Assembly: GCA_951799425.1 (NCBI GenBank)
Contig: OX637402.1
Location: forward strand, 5,050,001 to 5,114,000
DNA length: 64,000 nt
DNA from: Ilex aquifolium
Taxonomy: Eukaryota; Streptophyta; Magnoliopsida; Aquifoliales; Aquifoliaceae
Direction: 5' to 3'
The notes beneath the pieces were generated by a model. It was not told the origin of the DNA, searched no databases, and saw only the letters and a program-made list of their open reading frames with translations. Shown here piece after piece: positions 22,615 through 34,300 of the stretch. Position 1 is the stretch's first letter, and the number at the start of each line of letters is the position of its first letter. The position numbers were made by a program, and so were the translations under genes.

Positions 22615-23010
22615 TTATCAACAGGTGCAGTGTCTAATACTATAAAATCAACGGGAAAGTAGAACCTATCTACCTGAACTAAGACATCTTCTACCACCCC
22701 TCTTGGTATTTTCACACTCCGGTCTGCCAACTAGAGGGTTATTGAAGTGGGTTTCAATTCTCCCAGGCCCAACCGCTGGTAGATCGAAAAGGGCAGTAGA
22801 TTCACATTCGCGCCCAAGTCCAATAGTGCTTGTTCCACCCAGCAGTCCCCAATGATAATAGCAAGGTGGGACAATCGAGACCTTTGTACTTGGTCGGAGT
22901 GGTTGTTCGGAGAATAGTACTTACCTACTCCGTTGGAAATGCCTTTTTCTAAACATGTAACTTCCTCTTGACGGTGCCCAAGTCTTTTTAAAACTTTGCA
23001 TAAAAAAACA
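22615..23010 (-). pseudogene. Athila-type protease fragment (A2)
   Basis: On the minus strand the frame gives VEQALLDLGANVNLLPFSIY (catalytic DLG motif, about 22790-22850), then MADRSVKIPRGVVEDVLVQV and DRFYFPVDFIVLDTAPV. It is cut at 22615 by the end of the T1 LTR. The protease would mature Gag-Pol; its C-terminal part and the whole RT-integrase region are missing. The Gag-Pol linker continues rightwards to about 23100. Confidence 0.85.
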
Positions 23011-24835
23011 CCTATCGAATTGCATCAAGGAAAGGAATATTATTTTTTACCTGCTTGAATAAATCAAGTATTTCAACATAGTTGGCTTGTTTTGAAGTCA
23101 TTTTCAAACGGTGGGGGTAGGGAGCAGGAATGAGACAAACGATCTCATTAGACCCAATAACCTTGGGTAGCTGAAGTGACTCACCATCCTTGGGAGTGCC
23201 TTGAGTCTCTTTTTCTATAGGCTTAGAGACTCTAGGTGGGATAGTTTTGTCGACTTCCTTACCACTCCGAAGAGTGGTTATGGACTTGAGCTACTCCTCA
23301 TTACTTGTAACATTAGAAATCTCAATCTCATGTTGACCTTTGGGATTCTCTTGAAGTTGTGCAAGAAATTTTCCCTTTTCTTGTTGCATCATCCCCATGG
23401 TGTTGGTCAACTTGGTCATTTGAGACCTAATTTCATTCAGAGCTTGATTGATTTGGTTGTTCATGGTAGTCTAGCTTTGAATAAACTGATAGAGAACATC
23501 CTCAATATTTCTCTTGTGAGGAGGATGGTATAGAGGTGCACTGACTTACCCTTGGGGAGCAAACCCTTGTGGAGATGGGTTTTGTACAAACCCTTATGGT
23601 GGTGGGTGCAAAGACTGGTTACTTGTAGACTGAACAGGACTGAACACTGGTTGACTGGAAGGGACATAAGGCATAGAAGTAGAGGGTTAAGCAGTGGTGT
23701 CATTCCTCCGACTAAAATTTGGGTGATTACGCCAACCCTGATTATATGTATTGGAAGAGGGGAAATTTTGTTGCCTTGTCTAGTTAAAGGCGTTCACGTA
23801 CTCGTGGAGGACCTCTTTATAAATTGGTAGGGTCGGGCAATCCTTTATGGAATGCTCAACCGACTCACATAAAGAACAAGGTTCCTCCTGAGGCACACTT
23901 TTCACCTCGTTCACCTTCCTCACCTCTAAGTTCTCTATTTTCCTAGATAGATGAACAATCTTGGCCAACAAATCATCTTTCTCTCTCAAAGCATATTTTT
24001 CACCCCCAACAGACTATGATGGAATAGACTCCTTTGATCGTTGAGCAGGATTAGAAATATCCCAAGATTGGGCATTCTTCGCTAAACTATTGAAGTAATC
24101 TAATGATTCCTTGGGCTCCTTACTTAAGAATTCACTGTTACACATCATGTCGATGAACTAACGATGGGTTGGTGTGATTCCTTCATAAAAGAAATTCACT
24201 GACTACCATGGTTTAAAGCCATGATGTGGTACAACATTCAAGAGGTCGTTGAACCTCTCCCAGCAATCATAGAATTGTTCATTGGATTTTTCAGAAAATT
24301 TTTGTTCTTTCTTTTTTAAAGCAGTTATTCTATGAACTGGGAAGAATTTCTTAAGAAACTCTTTTTGAAAATCATCCCAAGTAGCCATATTTCGAGGCTT
24401 TAGAGAGTTGACCCAAGTTTTTTCCTTGTCTTTCAATGAGAACGGGAATAACTGCTTTCTCGCTATTTCTTCGCGCATGTTTTGCTCGAGGAATGTGATA
24501 ACTACCTCCTCAAACTCCTTAATATGAAGGTAGGGGTTTTCCCTTTCCACACCATAAAATTGGGGAAGCAGTTGGAGCATCCCAGATTTTATAAAAAAAA
24601 TTTGCGCTTGCACTAATAAAAGTATGCATGAAGGTGCAGAAGAGTAAGTGGGTTGAAGATAATCTCTCATCATCTTCACAGGAGGAGCTGGCAGGAGATT
24701 ATTTCCAACATTCCTAGGATTGAGAATGGGGGGAACTAACGGAAAGTTATTCCCTTGGTTTCCGACGTCCATCTCAATAGTGTGCATGGATTCAAGTCTT
24801 ACGAGTCTATTATGCAATGTGTCTCTTACCCACAT
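23011..24835 (-). pseudogene. Athila-type gag (A2), degraded
   Basis: Reading leftwards from ATG at 24835 (MWVRDTLHNRLVRLESMHTI): a leader, LPQFYGVERENPYLHIKEFE and NPYLHI core, SLKPRNMATWDDFQKEFLKK, FPVHRITALKK and CWERFNDLLNVVPHHGFKPW. These are the capsid motifs of the Athila/Tat Gag. A TAG and frame changes follow near 24200, then a zinc-knuckle segment CSLCESVEHSIKDCPTLP (about 23845-23900) and a Q/P-rich tail with repeated THHHKGLYKTHLHKG in a shifted frame. The linker (TTLRSGKEVDKTI in the minus frame near 23270) joins protease to the left. PBS and LTR lie to the right, so this is the 5' half of a minus-strand element. Confidence 0.85.
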
Positions 24836-24983
24836 ACAAAAAAAAAAAAAAAACTATACATAGAAACCAAATAAAACCAATAAATTGAAAGTAAAATACA
24901 ACGAAGAACACACCTGAGCTAGTGATGTGAATCACAAGACTTACCTTGTTGATCTCCAAATCACCCTTGAATCAAAACCGTTT

Positions 24984-25001
24984 TCTCCGGCAACGGCGCC
25001 A
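24984..25001 (-). promoter_or_regulatory. Primer-binding site of A2 (tRNA-Asp type)
   Basis: The minus strand reads TGGCGCCGTTGCCGGAGA, close to the complement of the plant tRNA-Asp 3' end that Athila elements use as primer. It lies 8 bp inside the LTR edge at 25010. Confidence 0.8.
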
Positions 25002-25009
25002 AAAATTCT

Positions 25010-25976
25010 TGACATTGGAAGTGTGTTAAATAATCAAGGAATTCTCAATCATAGGAAAGAGTATCATTTTTGTAACTTGGTCGATTACAGAGGTCGTCTC
25101 CTCAAGGAAAATTAATGGTTCAAGAGGTGATGGTCAAATAAATAAAAACCTTGAATTTTGAGAGTTTGTTGGAAGAAATTGATCACTTAAAGAAATAATA
25201 AGTAAAGAAAAGAACCGATTGATCGGTACAGATCACCTCACCATGAATAGGCATTTTGACTCAAACCCTATAACTCACTTGAGATTGTGGTCAAACTCAC
25301 CCAAGCGCTAGATATTTGTTTAACACTCAATTATAAATGAAAAATGTATATTCAAAACAATTAAATTGATTATAAGGAATTCACTTCAATTGCAGTGATT
25401 ACAAAAATTACCCATGTCAAGTCTTAGTTGTCGACAGGTAAGCAAGAAGATATACAAATCGATAGCGTCTTCAATTTAAATTATTTAATTAACCCAAATA
25501 ACTCGATAGTAGACAAGCCCTAGTTTTGAGCCAAAATCTCCAATTCACGGATGAAACTACTTCATTCGATCAAATCGGTAAACGACTACTCACTCATGAC
25601 CGAATTGAAATTGGAAGCAATTAAAGAAACCATCACTGTAAATGAAAGTAAACAGACAAGAATTGAGATTGCAAGAATTGAAAATATCTTGTATTGAAAT
25701 TGCAATGAATGTAAATCGTTTGCAGAAAGGAACCAAAAGTAATTGTGTTGCAAGAATGTAATACTTGAATTTAAACAAAGCTTGTGAAGTAAACCAATGG
25801 ATAAAGCTTAAAAGAAGAAGAAGAAGAAAATCTAAAACCCTAGGAAAGAGAACAGATAAGAACAATGAATTGAACAATGGAATGTAGTCCCCTTCTCTCT
25901 TGCTAGACTTGGGAATTTATAGGGGATTTTCGACTGATTTTTCTCCCTTTGATCCACCAATTTTGCCAACCAATTA
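25010..25976 (-). mobile_element. 5' LTR of A2, promoter-distal part (interrupted by T2)
   Basis: Begins (plus strand) TGACATTGG next to the PBS. It contains CGTCTCCTCAAGG (reverse GAGGAGACG, as in the other Athila/Tat LTRs), and a minus-strand TATA box TATAAATT at 25914-25921. The Tekay element T2 starts at 25977. The upstream part of this LTR appears to continue at 59651, where a CTACCGGTAGG box cluster occupies the position where such clusters sit in related LTRs. Confidence 0.75.
25914..25921 (-). promoter_or_regulatory. TATA box of A2 LTR
   Basis: Minus strand CCCTATAAATTCCC, about 55 bp from the T2 insertion point. Its upstream box cluster would be the one now at 59697-59930. Confidence 0.6.
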
Positions 25977-26807
25977 TGTCACACCCCAATCCGCTAACGA
26001 GAGGAATAATGCACGGGCCACCCGACTCGGGCATGCTAACTAAGGGTTATCATACTCTAATATCAATCCTCATCATAATAATATAAGGAAAAAAACCAGT
26101 AGTAAAAAAATGTAATATAAGAGAAATATCATTTCCAGATCAAAACCGGTACATCACTCCCAGGCACCATGGTGAAATTTATATCCATGGCACGTAAGTT
26201 GAAATGAAAGGCACGCAAGCCCCCAAAAGATTACTAGATATTCTTATGTCAAAAGTCTCAGACACACAGAGGAAGACAAAATACTACTAGTGGCCCAACC
26301 CCCACTAAGTACCCTATATTGTACCAAGTGGACCTCGACCCAAAAGTATGCTCGTATACCTACAAAAATAGTCAAAAGTCTGTGTGGGGTTAGTTGATGT
26401 CCACTACAAATCACGTCAAACAAATGTATGTAAAGCCATAAATCATGCTAGCATAAAATATTTCTAAAACATTTATCACATGACACGTTTTATTGAAAGA
26501 AAACATTTATAACAATAAAACCACTTTTCTCAATAATCACGTGATGAGCTTAAAACGGACCTCGGAAACCCAAGATTTGATCGTCGGAAGTTGGCTCATA
26601 AACTTGGTTTCTCGGGTCGTTAATCAATTTTGACCTATGTCTACTTTTTTTTTTTTTTTCTCATAACTCAAGTTATACAAATAATTTTGACACTATACCA
26701 AGTGGAAATGAAACTAGACATCCGTAGCTTTCCGTTAAAAAAATGTACACCAAAATTTGAGTTCGGATGAGGAAGTTATGGCCATTTGAAGTTTGTCCAG
26801 AATATCA
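25977..26807 (-). mobile_element. T2 3' LTR, segment left of the CACTA insertion
   Basis: Aligns with 42695-43331 and with 58540-58795 of the other T2 LTR (for example ACCAAGTGGACCTCGACCC, AAGATTTGATCGTC). The left LTR lacks a stretch found in the right one: AATAATCACGTGATGAGC here joins sequence that in the right LTR is separated by the segment around 43255-43330 and 57693-58540. It thus carries an internal deletion. T-rich run at 26646-26659. Confidence 0.85.
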
Positions 26808-26839
26808 CACTACAAGAAAGATGAGAAAATCCGGCATTT

Positions 26840-26960
26840 AATTTCTGGCATTTAACTTTAACGCCACTAAAACTGGCGTTTGTTTATAAGCGCCACTAAA
26901 ATGTTTTTTTTTTCGCTTAATTTTCGGCGTTTAAGTCTAACGCCGGAAATTATTAATAAA
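26840..26960. repeat. CACTA left subterminal repeats
   Basis: Repeated short units in both orientations: CCGGCATTTAA, CTGGCATTTAA, AACGCCACTAAAAC, GGCGTTTGT, AGCGCCACTAAAA, CGGCGTTTAA, AACGCCGGAAATTA. They are the probable transposase-binding sites next to the terminal repeat. Confidence 0.8.
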
Positions 26961-27219
26961 AATAATAAAAAAAAAATTCGCTTAATTTCCGACGTTGAAT
27001 TCAAACACCACAAATTCTTAATTAAAAATAATAAAAAGTTTTTTTTTCCTCCCCCAAAATAAACCTCATTTTTTCCCCAATTCACTCTCTGGACTCAAAA
27101 TAGCCACAGAAACCTTGCGAAACCTAGCCACAGATATGGTCTCAGGCGACTGACTCTTCGTCGGCTCTCTCTCAGGCGACTGACTCTTCGTCGTCGCTCT
27201 CTCAGGCAACTCCTCGGTA

Positions 27220-27475
27220 CTTCAAGCTTGTTCGGATCCCGATTCTTTCCACTACTTCAAGCTTGTTCGGATCGAGTTCAAATTCTAGGACTACGAGTTT
27301 GTTCGGGTTTTCTTCTTCGAGTTCAGTCTCTTCTGGTACCACCTATACAACTTCACCTTTGTCTTCAGCCTTGCTTGGATCGTCTTCTCCGAGTTGGGCG
27401 ACTGCTACACTAGCAAGTTCCACATCAACTCTAATCGTCTTCTCTCTCTCAGCTCGCATTTTTTTGTGATATGTA
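27220..27475 (+). CDS. FG/Ser-rich open segment in CACTA 5' region
   Basis: An open reading (ATG at 27263) encodes MFGSSSNSRTTSLFGFSSSS followed by more Ser/Thr/Ala-rich sequence, with SLFG units. TCAAGCTTGTTCGGATC occurs twice 32 bp apart (27222 and 27254), so the unit is partly duplicated. This composition resembles the FG-repeat part of a nucleoporin, suggesting a host exon fragment captured by the transposon. It could equally be a 5' leader with chance coding. It ends TTGTGATATGTAAG, a possible splice donor, before the transposase gene. No motif beyond FG and Ser repeats is visible. Confidence 0.35.
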
Positions 27476-28220
27476 AGTACCTTTACACATTCTTAGCTCC
27501 ATTATTTTTCTGTGATATAGTCTAAGAAGCGGGCATATCCTGAATGCTATATTTCTGGTTAATTTCTTTGCTAGCCTTGTCTATTTGAGTAAGCTCGATT
27601 GAATTAGGTTATCTAATGCCAGATGTAGTGATTTGTTTAGCATCCATATGTATTATTATGTATTTCAAGAAATTATTAATTAAATTAGTTATTGTTCGAG
27701 TTCAAGTTCCCTGAAATATTTGGAATTCATGTTCCAGGATATGCTTTTTGTCTAATTTTTTGTAATCAATAATGCATTAGTTAAATACTTTTTGGGTATA
27801 CATAAACATATGAATATGATTTCATCATTATTTTTTAGTTGTATAGTTTCTTAGAGCAATAAATTATTTGTCAAAACCGAGGGGGATAATTCATTCTACT
27901 TAAAGTTTAGTCGTTGAATTTGCTTAATTCTGCTTAATTCATTCTAATTTGTTGAATTTGGTACAGTACATTAAAGTTTAGTGGCCTGTAATTTATTATC
28001 CGCTTAGTTTATGTAAATGTCTTTGTTGTGATCGCGTAGATTGATTCCAACGGCTTTGTTGAATTTGATTGTACTTAATTATTAAAAAATATAGTATAGG
28101 ATTGGCGAGTTTCCAACTCCCTTTTTTCCTTGTTTTTTTTGTGTTCGATTATTTTGGTATCTTGAAACCGCATATGTTTGATGGTTCAGATTTGCAAACA
28201 TATCATATTGGAATACGTTT
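27476..28220 (+). other. CACTA 5' non-coding region, probable intron/leader
   Basis: AT-rich, with no coding recognised. It begins with a GTAAG donor-like sequence and runs up to the transposase ATG at 28221. Confidence 0.5.
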
Positions 28221-29133
28221 ATGGATAAGAGTTGGATGCATTTACATAGACTGGACCCGTTGTACAAACAAGGAGTTAAGAATTTTATCAAGTTTGCATG
28301 TGACAATAAACCAAATGCACTGGAACTCACGTGCCCGTGCAAAAAATGTCGTAATGTTAGATTGGTAAAAGTGGAACTTTTGGAAGAGCATTTGATTGTA
28401 GATGGGTTTCTTGAGAGTTACATTCGTTGGATTTTTCATGGGGAAAGTTCATTTGCTTCGGTTTCTAGAGATAATGAATCAAGTGACTCTAGTTCGGGAG
28501 ATGAAATTCAAGAAATGTTGCATGATGCATTTGGGATTCCACCTCCAAGTCCAGTTTGTGGAATGAGTAGTGACGAACCTGAAAGGGATAGTAGAGAAAG
28601 GCTAGATCAGGCGACAGAAAAAATTTTCAAACTGTTGAGTGAAGCTGAACGAAAGTTATATCCGGGATGTACCAAGTTTTCGACACTGCCATCTGTTGTT
28701 CAATTGATGCACATCAAGTGTCTTAATGGATGGAGCGACAAGTCATTCACAATGTTACTTCAAGTACTAAAGGATATGTTACCCGAGGGTAACACGTTGC
28801 CCACTTCATTTTATGCAACTAGGCAGTTGATTAAAGAGTTAGGTCTAGATTGCATTAAGGTACATGCATGTCCCAATGATTGCATGTTGTATTGGAAGGA
28901 GACAGCTGCTAGGAATGACTGCCAGAAATGTCAAACATCTAGATATAAACAAATTGATGGTCAAGGAGATGAAACAAATATTTGAGGGCAAAAAATCCCG
29001 CAAAAAGTTGTAAGGTATTTCCCTTTAATACCGAGACTTCAAAGATTGTTTATGTCATCAAAAACAGCATCATTGATGAAATGGCATGCAACAGACTGAA
29101 CAAATGATGGAGTACCAAGACATCCAGCTGATT
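28221..29133 (+). pseudogene. CACTA transposase (tnp2 type), N-terminal part
   Basis: Starts MDKSWMHLHRLDPLYKQGVK, the transposase-associated domain common in plant CACTA proteins, with the CPCKKCRN metal-binding-like motif at residues ~37-44. From residue ~110 comes the tnp2 region (LSEAERKLYPGCTKFSTLPS, ECHIK-equivalent LMHIKCLNGWSDKSF, KVHACPNDCMLYWKE, CQKCQTSRY). TGA at 28983-28985 with a frame change breaks it. Beyond it the tnp2 reading continues in another frame (RYFPLIPRLQRLFMSSKTAS, TNDGVPRHPADS), with another TGA near 29098. The gene is then split at 29139 by solo LTR S1. The enzyme would bind the terminal and subterminal repeats and cut the element; this copy is dead. Confidence 0.9.
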
Positions 29134-29526
29134 CTCTTTGTAAAACCCGGGAAATTTAAACTTTTTCCAAAAAAAGGGCAAAATAGTAATTTGTCACTAT
29201 AATGCGTATTTAAAATACTCATGTTCTAGACCTCGGATGAGTAAACGGAGTTCGCCGTTGGATTCGTATCGCGGAAACGAGTCACCTTGTCAAATTTCGT
29301 CGAATTCCGAAGTAGTCGGATTTTGCACGTCGTTTGAGGCGACTGCGTGGCGAATGACCTCACGAACGTCCCCATAAATATATTTTATAAAATTTCCTTA
29401 AAATTAAGTTAAAGTTCAAATAAAATTAATTTGAACTTAAACTGGGATCAAACGAATCGTTTCGGGACGAAATTGGACCCGATTAAGCGAAGGACACGTG
29501 GCGCGATGTGGGTCGAGTATTAGAAC

Positions 29527-29534
29527 TATAAATA
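29527..29534 (+). promoter_or_regulatory. TATA box of S1
   Basis: AACTATAAATAGAGG, about 390 bp into the LTR, the same offset as in T1. Confidence 0.65.
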
Positions 29535-31187
29535 GAGGCAAATATCTGCATTTTAGGCAGAAAAATTCTGCCATTGTGCTGGTCTTCAACGTGTGGGAGA
29601 AAGAGGGAGAGAAAAGAGAGAAAACCTTGATCTTCAAGCTTTCTTCGGCGATTTCCCGGACTTCCGTCGCTCGGAATCCGTCGAACCAAGAGTCAAAGTC
29701 GATCCTCTCGACGAGGGCTACGCAACCACACCAAGAACGGGGGATTTCACCGAAGATCCAAAAAAGGAGATTTGGGGGGAAATCTAATCTTGGGCTAGGA
29801 AAGAGTTCTTGAAGCTTCCTTCGGGTGATTACGCTTCAAGAGGTAGGGTTCTCCCTACTTTGGTGTAATCTTTCCTTAGATGTTAGTAGTCTAAAGTTTT
29901 GATATGCTATGTCTATGATAGACCTTCATATATAGGTTTATGGTCATAGAAATGGAAAAGTGAGCATAGAGATGGTTTAAATCTAATTTCTAGCTTAACT
30001 TTGGTGTATGAAGTTACATGTGAATTATTATGTAACTTGGGGAAATTTGAGGCATGATTATGAGATTTATAAATTGTGCCTAGAAGGTGTTTGATTAAAT
30101 GCCTTGTTTGAATGGAAGTAGTTGTTTTAATTGAATTGAAATAACATGCTTAAGTTTAACTTGTGGAATCATATGCATATGATATGATTTGTAATTAAAT
30201 GTGCTTGTTGATATATGCATATGTTGATATAGTAACATTGAAATGAATATGGTAATTATATGCTTAGGATATAAATTTACCATGGATGTGTTGAAATTGT
30301 GCATGAGTTGTTCTTGACATATTGAACATCATGTGGTATGCAATGGGACATAGCATTGCATGTGCACGGAAGCATCTCATTACATGGGTGTGTGCATGGT
30401 TGATGTCAACGCCACAATTGGTGATTGACGAAATGGCTTGGGAAAAGTTGGGTCGAAGACCTAGCTAAGCCCATGATTGCATGATAAATTGGGTCGGGAT
30501 GAGCAAGAAGAGGCATGACGACCTCTCGGGTGAAAGACCCGGTGATTTGGGGGGTGCACTCCATTGGTATAAGAGCCCATAAAGTGTACGGGTGTGGAAG
30601 ACCATTGGTATGAGTCCATGAAAAAGTCCGATCCCAAGAAAGACCCTAGCTTTGAAAATGTCATTTGATGAAACATAAATGATGAAATGAAACACTTTGG
30701 CATTGCATCGTGTTGTAGGAGTCGGTGAGGACTCGGGTTGAAATGCATGAGGGAGTGACATCTCATTTCATGGCATGGTAGTATTGCATTCCAACTTAGG
30801 ATGCATGTCCTTGTGAGAAATGATTGTTTGCAAATGAATGTTGCATGAGCATGAGCATCTAGGGGGAGAGTAGCCCTTGTAGGGTTTACTTTACTGGGCG
30901 TTGGCTCACCCTATACGGGAAACATTTCAGGTGTGGGGTTTGCACCGGCGGATGGCTCACTTGGAGAGCATCAAACATGAAGGGGGCCGACTTGTGGCCT
31001 TAGTTCGAGTTTTTGTAAAACTTTTGTATAAATTCCATTTTGATGTGTAAATTATGGAATTAATTGTAATGGAACTTGTATAAGTTGTGTATTATATGGA
31101 AATCCTTGTCAAACATGTATTTGATGTTTTGGGAAGGGTTTTGAATGGCTTGAAAATGAAAAATAGGTAAAAAGGGCAATTCTGGGC

Positions 31188-31293
31188 CAGGCGTACCGGT
31201 ACGGTAAGGTCCAGAAGGCGTAGCGTACCGGTACGCGTACCGGTACGGTTAGGTCCAGTAGGCGTAGCGTACCGGTACGCGTACCGGTACGCT
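31188..31293 (+). promoter_or_regulatory. CGTACCGGTACG box array in S1
   Basis: Tandem units containing the perfect 12-bp palindrome CGTACCGGTACG, often two back to back, separated by TAAGGTCCAGAAGGCGTAG. The array lies between GGGCAATTCTGGGCC and AAATTCAGAATTTTT, the same conserved flanks that bracket the different arrays in T1 and S2. Confidence 0.9.
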
Positions 31294-31579
31294 CTCCAAA
31301 ATTCAGAATTTTTTTTATTTTATTATTCTTTTGCCAAGTCTTTGGGCTATGTTTTCCTCCCTTCTAATGTTACAAATGGATAATAAGGGGATACCAATGG
31401 TGGTATATTGGATCTCGGATAGGTCAACCAACCGAAAGAAATTGGACTTGTATTTTTTTTTATCCCGGTAAAGGGAATGTGGTGCCGCAGTATCGGGTTA
31501 AGCGACATCCACGGGTATTTCCGCGGGTTGACGGGTTGTCAACGGTTAATACAGGACCCCCGGAAAATGGGGCGTCACA

Positions 31580-32160
31580 CTCTTGCTTGGAAAACTCTTG
31601 ACCAGTTGTATCCCGATTTTGCTAATGATGCACGCAATGTTAGACTTGGATTAGCGTCTGATGGGTTCAATCCATACAAGATAATGAGTATTTCTCATAG
31701 CACATGGCCTGTTATTTTAATGCCATACAACTTGCCGCCATGGTTGTGCATGAAACAACCTTATATGATGTTAACACTGATTATTGATGGTCCTCGTGCG
31801 CAAAGTCTTGTCGAGCGGGATGACTTTGGTTTTACTCTAGTCAATTTTAGAAATTTGCTGTACACCAAGGGATTAATCTCTGATGAACCATTCATCCTAG
31901 CATCTCAAGCACAACAAGTCTTCTATGTACAAGATCCCATTGAAGAAGATTGGAAAATCGTCATCAAAGTGAAACCTAGAGATTTATTTGAAATCTATGG
32001 ACAACAACCAATAGAAGATGCTAGGATGCAGCATAACCAAGTGGAAGAATATGGGCAACAAGATTTAGATGAAACTGTTATCGATCATGACGACGACGAC
32101 ATGGACTGGGTTAGACATGGTGTTGTTGGAACCACAGTTCATGGTTATGATGATGAATGA
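31580..32160 (+). pseudogene. CACTA transposase, internally deleted C-terminal part
   Basis: tnp2 continues as LAWKTLDQLYPDFANDARNV, SDGFNPYKIMS, STWPVILMPYNLPPWLCMKQ, then LIIDGP. At about 31800-31815 it jumps straight to DDFGFTLVNFRNLLYTKGLI and SDEPFILASQAQQVFYVQDP, which belong to the DUF4216-like C-terminal region. The catalytic middle of tnp2 is missing. The frame stays open and ends in an acidic tail (DETVIDHDDDDMDWVR) with TGA at 32158-32160. The element could move only if another copy supplied transposase. Confidence 0.9.
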
Positions 32161-32339
32161 TATATGAATTTTTTTTTTTTTAATATCATGAGACTTTATA
32201 CATTGAATTGTTTTGGATTTTCATTGCAATGTAAAATGTCGAGCTCTCTTTTAATATCATGAAACTGCTTAGTGTTTATATCTTGATGACACACTTCCAA
32301 ACTCTTGTATATCCATAAATGGTTCATAGTTTGCTATGG

Positions 32340-34300
32340 TGGAGAATGTGCACATGATTCCAGAACCACCATCATGGTGGCACCCTACTTCTAGCCTCCC
32401 AGGTACATTATTTAGTTGTAGATTATGTTTTTCTCACATGATATTATGCATACAATTATATGTTTAGTAATTTAAGAATTTATAATTCAGGTTTCAGTTC
32501 CAACCATTCATCTTGTGGCCAATCACTAGACAATGATGGCAACACATCACGCAACGAAGGTGGTATATTTTAGTAATGGAGGAGTAGATAGTAATAATTA
32601 TCACTAAACATGATATGGTAATCACTCAACAATTTTTTTTTTAAGTGTAGGTTCCAATTCCTCGGATTCTATACAGAGACGAACTAGAGGTCCTACCTCG
32701 ACGCATGGCGGCAGTGTGCTACACATTGAGGAAAATGAATTAAAGCAACCAATTGGTGAAAAAGCTTATCCACTTCAATCTCATTTAGGCATGCTAGCTC
32801 GAAATGGGACCATGGCACCCTTAAATTGGCACGAGTGGCGTGTTGTTCCCAAGGAGTATAAAGAAAGAATATGGGATGAAATAAAGGTGGAAAGTTTTTG
32901 AATTTATCTTATAGTTATTAAGTGATTGTATATAGCTTTTGCATGTTATTAGTGGTTTTTGAATGGAGTTGTAGGCAAGCACTGATGCAAAAGAGTGGAT
33001 GAAAGGATATCTAATGAAGTCTATAGGGAGGAAGTGGAAAGACTGGAAGTGTGAGAGTAAGAAACAAGCTTATTATCCCTATAGAAGTGATGTAGAAAGA
33101 TTAGCTCACAAGCCTGACCGAGTGGAGGAATCACAATGGCGGGCCTTGGTCTATTATTGGAGCACTCCGAAGGCACAGGTACAAATATGCAAGTGTAAAT
33201 CTTGTCAATTCTAACAGAATTCATTGCTCTTTTTCTTCAAATTTTTATGATAATTACTTTTGGCATGTAATAGGAAAAAAGTGAGAGGAACAAACTCATT
33301 CGGAGCAAGAAAAAATTTCATCACACCACTGGCTGAACAAGCTTTGCATGTGTTATGGAAAGGGTTTGTTAGAAAACAAATGTGTTTTATAAGAGACTTT
33401 TATTCAAGTTTATTTATTGTGTCTATTTTAACTGTAGGAAAAGAAAAAGAATAATGGGAAGAAAATGAGTCGTATTGAATTTTTTAAGGTTGCATATTCA
33501 AAGAAAGATGGTCGACCAGTTAATGATGCTGTTGCACAAGTCTTGGTATGTAATATTGGCAGGAAAGATGTTCACTATTTATCCATTCATATTTCGCCTA
33601 TGTTTCATATTTATTTCAAATTATTTTTTGATGCAGTTAGACATGGATGAACTTGTATCACAAATGACAGAGTCTTCTATGCAATCTTCAGCTGTAGTAG
33701 ATGAAGTTTTCACTCAAGTCATGGGACCGGAGTGACCTGGACGTGTTAGAACATATGGTTTTGGACCATCTCCGAGAGATGTGTTTGGACATAAAAAATC
33801 AGAAGAGATGCAAGCAATGCAGTCCCAACTAGATGAGCAATTGAGTAGACATAAGGCAGAGATGGAGGCTAAGCAGTTAGAGATGGAGGCTCAATAGACA
33901 CAAATGGAGAAGCAAATGAGTTAGATGGAAGCTAAGTTTGAGGCTCAACAAAGACATTTTTGGGGTTTTTCTCGTTCAAATGCGTGCAATGGGTATGCCT
34001 ATTCCCGAACCAACTCGCAAAAACACAAATCCACTTCAGGTTGAAAAGGTAATAAAAACTTCAGCAACTTATATTTTGAGTTAAAAGAGTTATTGTATTA
34101 TTGTATTATTTTTCTCCATGAATATTAAGTATTTGCAATCTTAAAAGGTACCTGATGCATCTAGTACTCATAATATAAACTCTCATCGATCATCGATGAA
34201 GAGAGAGTCAAGAAGTCCGGCAGTGCGAGACACAGAGTTTCGAGGTCATTCTAGAGCATCTTCATTTGGTCAGGTGAGTCAATAAATGAAATAGTAGCTC
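32340..34300 (+). pseudogene. CACTA second gene, Transposase_24-like, exon remnants
   Basis: Coding islands separated by GT...AG introns: a short first exon (PEPPSWWHPTSSL, about 32355-32400), SSDSIQRRTRGPTSTHGGS, then GMLARNGTMAPLNWHEWRVV (about 32790-32860), DAKEWMKGYLMKSIGRKWKD with ALVYYWSTPKAQ (about 32980-33178), EKSERNKLIRSKKKFHHTTG followed by a TGA, then MSRIEFFKVAYSKKDGRPVN and DAVAQVL, and a final Met/Glu/Gln-rich coiled-coil segment (EMQAMQSQLDEQLSRHKAEM). This order is that of the second protein of plant CACTA elements. Several stops (about 33352, 33452, 33733, 33895) show decay. Confidence 0.8.

Larger units (their letters stand above)
29139..31579 (+). mobile_element. Solo LTR S1 (Tekay type) inside the CACTA transposase, TSD CTCTT
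   Basis: Starts TGTAAAACCCGGG, ends GGGGCGTCACA, 2,441 bp, with perfect duplications CTCTT at 29134-29138 and 31580-31584. The transposase reading is uninterrupted when the insert and one duplication are removed. It is homologous to T1 and S2 LTRs over their whole length. It has TATAAATA at 29527-29534, donor-like AAGAGGTAGGG near 29840, single-copy sequence where T1 has the 860-bp array, CTCACCCTATACGGG then TTTCAGGTGT (about 30905-30935), and a CGTACCGGTACG cluster. Confidence 0.95.

Noticed and set aside
29437..29812. Overlapping frames on both strands of S1 as genes
   Set aside because: They lie in the promoter and leader of a solo LTR and have no family resemblance.
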